Part shown: positions 51,619 to 51,675 of the stretch, piece after piece
Position numbering within the stretch: position 1 is the stretch's first letter
How the letters are laid out: each line of letters begins with the position of its first letter
NCBI GenBank assembly: GCA_028408795.1
Contig: JAOOLP010000005.1
Coordinates: 1-51,675 of the forward strand
Reading direction: 5' to 3'
Origin: Candidatus Pelagibacter sp.
GTDB taxonomy: Bacteria; Pseudomonadota; Alphaproteobacteria; Pelagibacterales; Pelagibacteraceae
DNA: 51,675 bases
Position numbers and translations under genes: made by a program
The notes under the pieces: model-generated
The model's input: only the letters and a program-made list of their open reading frames with translations
What the model was told of the DNA's origin: nothing
Databases searched by the model: none

Positions 51619-51675
51619 ATGAACAAATATAGATTTAATTTTTTTATTTTGACAATTTTTTTAACAATTTCTGGA
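51619..51675 (+). CDS. Exported protein, N-terminus only (truncated by window edge)
   Basis: The last 57 bases encode MNKYRFNFFILTIFLTISG in an open frame, a typical signal peptide start of a secreted protein or lipoprotein. A weak AAGG lies upstream near 51598. The rest is outside the window, so the product cannot be named. Confidence 0.6.
   Translation, partial: MNKYRFNFFILTIFLTISG

Overview
The window looks like a piece of a small, AT-rich alphaproteobacterial genome of the SAR11 (Pelagibacterales) type. The reasons are the very low GC content, gene gaps of 0-60 bases with many TAATG or 4-base overlaps, and gene orders shared with alphaproteobacteria: irr next to fabA-fabB-fabI, mutM/ubiE-ubiB-coaBC-dut beside rpsT-dnaA, RegB/RegA, and ChvI/ChvG-ahcY-tsaE-amgK-murU. 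Lineage is inferred from gene content and composition, not from a tree. No tRNA, rRNA, insertion sequence, prophage or CRISPR array was seen. The longest gene-free stretch is 238 bases, upstream of dnaA.

Layout. 1-8102 (+): end of lnt, metK, then a compact translation/RNA operon nusA-infB-rbfA-rpsO-pnp; trmB, rimP, ylxR and truB, usual neighbours here, are missing. 8104-11190 (-): a GNAT-like protein and fabA-fabB-fabI for unsaturated fatty acids. 11261-14156 (+): an Irr-type Fur-family regulator, katG and a small membrane protein; the katG promoter carries a clear Fur-family-type operator. 14153-19274 (-): ubiE-ubiB-coaBC-dut, an E1-like MoeB/ThiF protein and an SH3 protein. A 48-base perfect palindrome spans the ubiB/coaBC junction. 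19286-26706 (+): mutM, rpsT, dnaA, dnaN, gyrB, regB, without recF. 26690-29805 (-): a polyamine operon of a decarboxylase, a deoxyhypusine-synthase-like enzyme and an agmatinase-family enzyme, lying between regB and regA. 29963-32042: regA, bioY and an ABC ATPase without a permease. 32086-40555 (+): polA, chvI-chvG, ahcY, tsaE, amgK, murU. 40549-42799: gpmA, a VanZ-like protein, a secreted nuclease and an SLT-like lipoprotein. 42789-48016 (-): msrA-sseA and an RND efflux pair. 48054-51675: a DMT transporter, an AlkA-like glycosylase, a purine phosphoribosyltransferase, an AzgA-type purine permease, and the first 19 codons of an exported protein.

How the genes work together. Most are housekeeping genes: methyl cycle (metK, ahcY), replication (dnaA, dnaN, gyrB, polA), ubiquinone and CoA synthesis, translation, and wall recycling (amgK-murU). 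The parts that deserve attention are regulatory. They are the irr-katG operator, paired alternative hairpins in the odc/regA interval, a terminator touching the nusA ribosome binding site, the palindrome over the coaBC start, and repeats upstream of dnaA. I found no clear multi-gene system of unknown type.
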